NCBI GenBank assembly: GCA_035711465.1
Contig: DASTCC010000546.1
Location: 1 to 9,302 of the forward strand
Direction of reading: 5' to 3'
Length of the DNA: 9,302 nucleotides
Origin: DASTCC01 sp035711465
GTDB lineage: Bacteria > Acidobacteriota > Vicinamibacteria > Vicinamibacterales > SCN-69-37
The translations under genes and the position numbers were made by a program. Under the pieces are notes generated by a model. That model worked only from the letters and a program-made list of their open reading frames with translations. It did no database searches and was not told the DNA's origin. Positions 5,342-9,302 of the stretch are shown piece by piece (within the stretch, counting starts at the first letter, position 1; each line of letters starts with the position of its first letter).

Positions 5342-6310
5342 GTGGCGGAGATCGCGCTCTCGTTCGTGATCCCGGTCCGCAACGACGCCGTGCGGCTGGG
5401 GCGCTGCCTGGACACGATCGTCGCCGGCATCGGCGGGCGCGACGACGTCGAGATCATCGTCGCCGACAACGGATCGACGGACGACTCGGCGGCAACGGCC
5501 CGGGCGCGCGGCGCCACCGTCCTGCCCCTGCCCGGTCTGCGCCTTGGCGCGCTGCGCAACACGGCGGCGGCGGCCGCGCGCGGGCGCATTCTCGCGTTCG
5601 TCGACGCCGATCACGAGATCGTGCTGGAGTGGATTCCGGCCGCGATCGAGGCGCTGGCGTCGCCTCGGGTTGGCGGCGTCGGCGCGCCCTGTCACCCGCC
5701 CACACCCGGGACCTGGGTGCAGCGGCTGTACGATCGCCTGCGGCGCCATCCGACGCGGCAGGAGCCGGTCGAGTGGCTGGGCAGCGGCAACATGGCCGTG
5801 CGGCGCGCCGCGTTCGAGGCCGTCGGCGGCTTCGACACGTCGCTCGAGACCTGCGAAGACGTCGATCTCTGCCGCAAGCTGCGCGGCCGGGGTTACGATC
5901 TCCTCGCCGACCACCGCATGCGCAACGTCCACCACGGCGATCCGCGCACGCTCGGCGACGTCTTCTTCGGCGAGCTGTGGCGCGGCCGCGACAACATCCG
6001 CGTCAGCCTGCGCCCGCCGACGTCGGGCCGGACGCTCGTCAGCGCGGCGATTCCGCTCGCCAACCTGCTGGCGGTCATCGCCATCGCCGTCGGCCTGCTC
6101 TCACTTTCGACGACCGGCCTTTGGCTCGCGCTGGCCGCGGCGCTGTTCCTCCTCGCGCTGGTGACGATGCGCGCGGCGGTGATGCTGGGCGCGGCGAACG
6201 TCGGCGACTGGCCGGGCGCGCTGGCCGTGGCGGCGGCGTACGAGGCCGGCCGCGCCTGTGCCATCGCCGGCCGCTTCAGCTACCGGCGCCGGCGCACCGC
6301 GATCGCCTGA
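5342..6310 (+). CDS. Glycosyltransferase family 2, membrane-anchored
   Basis: A 322-residue GT-A fold enzyme that moves a sugar from an activated donor on the cytoplasmic face. The N-terminal domain has FVIPVRND (8-15), VADNGSTDDS (40-49, nucleotide binding), the metal-binding DAD at 88-90 in AFVDADHE, the acceptor-side GSGNMAVRR (147-155), GGFD (162-165) and the ED pair (172-173), the likely catalytic base, in CEDVDLCRKL. Two C-terminal hydrophobic spans (about 233-254 and 259-283) anchor it in the membrane and the tail is Arg-rich. The GTG start lies 2 nt after the UbiA-family stop. The frame is open upstream to 4502, but that stretch is the out-of-frame image of the UbiA gene. Donor and acceptor cannot be read from sequence; a polyprenyl-linked acceptor is likely given the neighbours. 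Confidence 0.92.
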   Translation: MAEIALSFVIPVRNDAVRLGRCLDTIVAGIGGRDDVEIIVADNGSTDDSAATARARGATVLPLPGLRLGALRNTAAAAARGRILAFVDADHEIVLEWIPAAIEALASPRVGGVGAPCHPPTPGTWVQRLYDRLRRHPTRQEPVEWLGSGNMAVRRAAFEAVGGFDTSLETCEDVDLCRKLRGRGYDLLADHRMRNVHHGDPRTLGDVFFGELWRGRDNIRVSLRPPTSGRTLVSAAIPLANLLAVIAIAVGLLSLSTTGLWLALAAALFLLALVTMRAAVMLGAANVGDWPGALAVAAAYEAGRACAIAGRFSYRRRRTAIA

Positions 6311-6312
6311 CC

Positions 6313-7494
6313 ATGATCTCCGTTCTCGAGCTACGCAGCGTTCGCGGCACCGGCGGCGGTCCGGAGAAGACGATTCTCTTCGGCGCCGAACGACACGACC
6401 GTCGCCGCTTCAAGATCACGGTCTGTTATCTGCGCGACCTCCGCGACGACGTGTTCGGCATCGACGAACGCGCGCGCACGCTCGGCCTCGACTACGTCGA
6501 GGTGCGCGAGCGGCATTCCTTCGACGTCAGGATCTGGTCGCAGCTCGCGGCGCTTGCCTCGGAGCGGCACTTCGACATCGTCCACGGCCACGATTACAAG
6601 ACCAATCTCCTCGCCTGGCTGCTGGCGCGGCGGACCGGCGCGGTCGCCATGGCGACGTCGCACGGATGGACCGGACACTCCGCGCGTGAGCGCTGGATCT
6701 ACTATCCGGGCGATCGACGGGTGCTGCGGCGGTTGCCGCGTGTCATCGCGGTGTCGTCCGACGTGCGGGACACGCTGATCGCTTCCGGCGCCGACCCCGC
6801 GAGAGTGACCGTGCTGTTGAACGGCATCGATCCGGATGCGTTCCGGCGCGACGCGGAACGGCGCGAGCGCGTGAGACAGGAATTGCGGCTCGCGCCCGGC
6901 GAGTTCGCCTTTGGCGGCGTCGGCCGTGTCGAACGTCAGAAGCGGTTCGATCTGCTGATCGACGCGTTCGCCGAGGTGCATCGGAGCAACCCCGCGACGC
7001 GCCTGGTGATCGTCGGCGACGGGACTCTGAAGGGGTCGCTCGAAGCGCAAGCGGCGCGTCTCGGCGTCGCCGAAGCCTGTCGGTTCACCGGTCACCGGCT
7101 CGACATCGCCGCGCTGCACGATGCCTTCGACGCGTTCGTGCAGTCGTCGGAGTACGAGGGCACGCCGAACGCCGTGCTCGAGGCGATGGCGATGGAGACG
7201 CCGAGCGTCGCCACCGACGTCGGCGGGACGCGCGAGCTCACCTTCGACGGCGTGCACGGCCTGGTCGTGCCGCCGCACGACGTTCCGGCGCTCGTCGCCG
7301 GGATGCGGGCGGTCATCGCCGATCCGGAGGGCGCGCGGCGTCGTGCGCGCGCGGCGCGGGCACGGATCGAAGGCGAGCTCTCGTTCGCGGAGCGGACGCG
7401 CCGGCTCGAGGCGATCTACGACGAGCTGATGGCGACGCGCGGCACACGCCAGCCATCGGCGGCGCCGCGATCGATCGGAGTGTCAGGTGCGTGA
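6313..7494 (+). CDS. Glycosyltransferase family 4 (GT-B fold)
   Basis: A 393-residue retaining GT-B glycosyltransferase without membrane spans. The N-terminal acceptor domain has the Gly-rich loop GTGGGPEK (12-19) and HGHDYKTN (91-98). The linker NGID (170-173) leads into the donor domain, with GRVERQKRFD, VGDG (234-237), and the EX7E motif E282/E290 in YEGTPNAVLEAMA that binds the nucleotide sugar. ATG 6313 comes 2 nt after the GT2 stop with no clear ribosome binding site, so translational coupling is likely. The same frame is open far upstream, but that part is a shadow of the GT2 gene. The C-terminal 20 or so residues are low-complexity (TRGTRQPSAAPRS) and overlap the next gene by 8 nt. 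The sugar transferred is unknown; the role in surface glycan assembly is from context. Confidence 0.93.
   Translation: MISVLELRSVRGTGGGPEKTILFGAERHDRRRFKITVCYLRDLRDDVFGIDERARTLGLDYVEVRERHSFDVRIWSQLAALASERHFDIVHGHDYKTNLLAWLLARRTGAVAMATSHGWTGHSARERWIYYPGDRRVLRRLPRVIAVSSDVRDTLIASGADPARVTVLLNGIDPDAFRRDAERRERVRQELRLAPGEFAFGGVGRVERQKRFDLLIDAFAEVHRSNPATRLVIVGDGTLKGSLEAQAARLGVAEACRFTGHRLDIAALHDAFDAFVQSSEYEGTPNAVLEAMAMETPSVATDVGGTRELTFDGVHGLVVPPHDVPALVAGMRAVIADPEGARRRARAARARIEGELSFAERTRRLEAIYDELMATRGTRQPSAAPRSIGVSGA
7477..7480 (+). promoter_or_regulatory. Ribosome binding site of the acyltransferase gene
   Basis: GGAG inside the 3' end of the GT4 gene, 6 nt before GTG 7487. It supports the 8-nt gene overlap. 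Confidence 0.5.
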
Positions 7495-8089
7495 CGCGGT
7501 GAAGGCGCTGGCCCGCGGTGCGGCGACGATCGTCGTCCTGCCGGCGCTCGCGTCCTACGCGATCCGCAAGTCCATTCGCGGCGCCGACGCGGCGATGGAG
7601 GCGTCCTCGCAGGCGCTGTCGATCGTGCCCGGCCGGCTGGGCGATTACGTCCGCCGCGCGTTCTACACGCGGACGCTGCAGCGCTGCGCGACCTCGGCGA
7701 CGATCCAGTTCGGCACGCTGCTCAGCCAGGCGGGTGTCGAGATCGGCGAGCACGTCTACGTCGGCCCGTGCTGTCAGCTCGGACTGGTGACGATCGAGAA
7801 GGACGTGCTGCTCGCGGCCGGCGTCCACGTGCCGAGCGGCGCGATGACGCATGGCATCGGCGACGTGACGCAGCCGATTCGCGAACAGGAAGGCGCGCGC
7901 GTCCGCATCCGCATCGGCGAGGGCACCTGGGTCGGCAGCGCCGCGATCATCCTGGCCGACGTCGGCAAGCACTGCGTCATCGGCGCCGGCGCCGTCGTGA
8001 CCTCGCCGATTCCCGACTACGCCATCGCCGCGGGTGTGCCGGCCAAGGTCATCCGCGACCGCCGCGACGCCACCGCACGCCGCGCATGA
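7487..8089 (+). CDS. Left-handed beta-helix (hexapeptide repeat) acyltransferase
   Basis: A 200-residue acetyl- or acyl-CoA-dependent sugar acyltransferase of the LacA/NodL/WcaF/CysE group. An amphipathic to hydrophobic head (about 1-30) may lie on the membrane. Hexapeptide coils are seen at 84-99 (VEIGEHVYVG), 101-118 and 141-189, ending in the family signature GAGAVVTSPIPDY followed by AAGVPAKVI. His122 in the loop GAMTHGIGD is the candidate catalytic residue. GTG 7487 overlaps the end of the GT4 gene by 8 nt, and the stop shares an ATGA with the next start, so the three genes are translationally linked. The probable job is O- or N-acetylation of a sugar in the glycan made by the neighbouring transferases; the acyl group and acceptor are unknown. 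Confidence 0.9.
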   Translation: MRDAVKALARGAATIVVLPALASYAIRKSIRGADAAMEASSQALSIVPGRLGDYVRRAFYTRTLQRCATSATIQFGTLLSQAGVEIGEHVYVGPCCQLGLVTIEKDVLLAAGVHVPSGAMTHGIGDVTQPIREQEGARVRIRIGEGTWVGSAAIILADVGKHCVIGAGAVVTSPIPDYAIAAGVPAKVIRDRRDATARRA

Positions 8090-9302
8090 AGGTCCTCTTC
8101 CTGACCCATCGGGTCCCGTACGCACCCAATCGCGGCGACCGCATTCGCGCCTGGCATCTGCTGCGATCGATGTCCGGCTACGCCAACGTCTCGCTGTTCG
8201 CGCTCTCGCACGATGCCGGCGAGGCGGCGCGGCTCGGCGACGTGCCCGGCACGGTCGCGGCCGAGACCGTCGTCATTCCGAAGCTCGGCAAGTACCTGCG
8301 CGGCCTGGCGCAGTTGCCGGGATCGCGTCCGCTCACGCATGCGCTGCTCGACGCGCCGGGCGCGCGCGCGGCGATCCAGTCGCTCGTCGACGCGCATCCG
8401 CCGGACGTCGTGCTCGCCTATTGTTCGGGCATGGCGCGCTTCGCGCTCGAGCCGCCGCTCACGCGGGTGCCGTATGTGCTCGACATGGTCGACGTCGATT
8501 CCCACAAATGGCGCGGCATGAGCACGAAGACGGCGCTGCCGATGTCGTGGGTCTACCAGCGCGAGGCGCGGACGCTCTCCGCGTTCGAGAAGATTGCGTC
8601 GGAGCGGGCCTGCGCCGTGCTGGTCGTGAACGATCGCGAGCGCGACGCGGTGACCGCGATCGCGCCTGGCGCGGACGTGCACGTGATTCCCGTCGGCATC
8701 GATCTGCCGGCGTATCAGCCGCCGGCGCCGCCGGCGCCGAGCGACACGGTCGTGTTCTGCGGGATGATGGATTACCCGCCGAACGTCGAAGCCGCGATCT
8801 GGTTCGCGCGCGACATCTGGCCGCTGGTGCGGCGCGACTACGCCGCGGCACGGTTCACGATCGTCGGCGCCAATCCGCCGGCGCGCGTCCGCGCACTCGC
8901 GAGCGACCCGTCGATCGTCGTCACCGGGCGCGTGGATCAGGTTCAGCCGTATCTCTGGAGCGCAGCGTTGTCGGTGGCGCCGGTGCGGCTCGCACGCGGC
9001 CTGCAGAACAAGGTGATGGAAGCGCTGGCCGCCGGCCTGCCGACGGTCGTCACCACCGCGGTTCACGAAGGACTGCCGGCCGGCATCGACCGCGGCTGCC
9101 TGGTCGCCGACGACGAGGCGGCGTTTGCGGCGGCGGTCGTGGGGTTGTTGCGCTTGTCGCCCGAAGACCGGCGAGCGCTCGCCGACGCGTCAGACGTCCG
9201 CCGGTTCGACTGGCCGGTCCAACTCCTACCGGTGCGGTCGATTCTGGAGCACGCGGCGGGCCGGGTGGGGTCGGAGCAGGGTCGGAGCAGGGTCGGAGCA
9301 GG
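8086..9302 (+). CDS. GT-B glycosyltransferase, PEP-CTERM/EpsH1-associated sugar transferase type (3' end outside window)
   Basis: The frame starts at ATG 8086, sharing ATGA with the previous stop, and is still open at the window edge after 405 codons. Recognisable stretches are LTHRVPYAPNRGDRIRAWH (7-25), the MVDVDSHKW block (134-142), VYQREARTLSAFE, FCGMMDYPPNVEAAIWF (224-240), FTIVGANPP (257-265), and the donor-site block VAPVRLARGLQNKVMEALA (298-316). From memory this matches TIGR03087, the sugar transferase that accompanies exosortase/PEP-CTERM and EpsH1-type exopolysaccharide loci. Family members are about 400 residues, so the true stop is probably close to or just beyond the edge. The last residues from about 395 are encoded by an 11-bp tandem repeat and may not belong to the natural C-terminus. 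The sugar donor is unknown. Confidence 0.9.
   Translation, partial: MKVLFLTHRVPYAPNRGDRIRAWHLLRSMSGYANVSLFALSHDAGEAARLGDVPGTVAAETVVIPKLGKYLRGLAQLPGSRPLTHALLDAPGARAAIQSLVDAHPPDVVLAYCSGMARFALEPPLTRVPYVLDMVDVDSHKWRGMSTKTALPMSWVYQREARTLSAFEKIASERACAVLVVNDRERDAVTAIAPGADVHVIPVGIDLPAYQPPAPPAPSDTVVFCGMMDYPPNVEAAIWFARDIWPLVRRDYAAARFTIVGANPPARVRALASDPSIVVTGRVDQVQPYLWSAALSVAPVRLARGLQNKVMEALAAGLPTVVTTAVHEGLPAGIDRGCLVADDEAAFAAAVVGLLRLSPEDRRALADASDVRRFDWPVQLLPVRSILEHAAGRVGSEQGRSRVGA
9269..9301. repeat. 11-bp tandem repeat, three perfect copies, reaching the window edge
   Basis: GGTCGGAGCAG is repeated exactly at 9269-9279, 9280-9290 and 9291-9301, and the next base (9302, G) starts what could be a fourth copy. 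The array overlaps the open 3' end of the last glycosyltransferase frame. As 11 is not a multiple of 3, each copy is read in a different phase. It could be the start of an intergenic minisatellite or a slippage-prone gene end; its length cannot be known from this window. Confidence 0.85.

Noticed and set aside
8017..9066. 349-codon minus-strand open frame opposite the last glycosyltransferase
   Set aside because: Arg/His-rich shadow with no motif; the plus-strand frame has recognisable glycosyltransferase blocks and an ATGA junction.
9269..9301. CRISPR array
   Set aside because: The 11-bp units are directly adjacent with no spacers.

Overview
This is a GC-rich stretch (by eye about 65-70% G+C) of a bacterial chromosome or metagenomic contig. 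Genes are tightly packed and often start with GTG. It reads as part of a cell-surface or exopolysaccharide locus. The composition and gene mix (last-gene glycosyltransferase of the PEP-CTERM/EpsH1-associated type, candidate sigma-54 promoters) fit a high-GC environmental Gram-negative such as an acidobacterium. That placement is an inference; no taxonomic marker is present.

Layout. A multi-pass membrane protein runs leftward off the window (1-340, partial). A 271-bp divergent control region follows (341-611); it carries a strong sigma-54 (-24/-12) promoter candidate facing left, a weaker one facing right, and an 8+8 bp inverted repeat between them. All remaining genes point right and look like one long operon. 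First come an acyl-CoA dehydrogenase-like flavoenzyme (612-1760), a carrier protein (1785-2033) and a stand-alone adenylation enzyme (2050-3606). After a 55-bp gap come a HAD phosphatase (3662-4366), a UbiA-family polyprenyl-phosphate transferase (4347-5339), a GT2 glycosyltransferase (5342-6310), a GT4 glycosyltransferase (6313-7494), a left-handed beta-helix acyltransferase (7487-8089) and a second GT-B glycosyltransferase (8086 to the edge, partial). From the HAD gene onward every junction is an overlap or a 2-nt gap, so translation is probably coupled.

Main point. The ten specificity residues of the adenylation enzyme read D-L-L-Y-L-A-L-V-C-K. As I remember it, this is the code of the stand-alone L-prolyl-AMP ligases (PltF, RedM/PigI, CloN4). 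With a carrier protein and an acyl-CoA dehydrogenase next to it, the trio has the composition of the prolyl-carrier oxidation cassette that makes pyrrole-2-carboxyl thioesters (pyoluteorin, prodiginines, clorobiocin) or a pyrroline thioester (anatoxin). Here it sits in a surface-glycan cluster with no polyketide synthase or NRPS genes in view. A plausible but unproven model is that a proline-derived acyl group is built on the carrier and transferred to a surface glycan or lipid. The transfer could be made by the divergent membrane protein, if it is an MBOAT-type acyltransferase, in a Dlt-like logic. The HAD/UbiA pair would make a polyprenyl-phosphate (phospho)pentose donor, and the glycosyltransferases and hexapeptide acyltransferase would build and decorate the glycan.

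An 11-bp tandem repeat (three copies) begins at 9269 and runs to the window edge, at the 3' end of the last reading frame.
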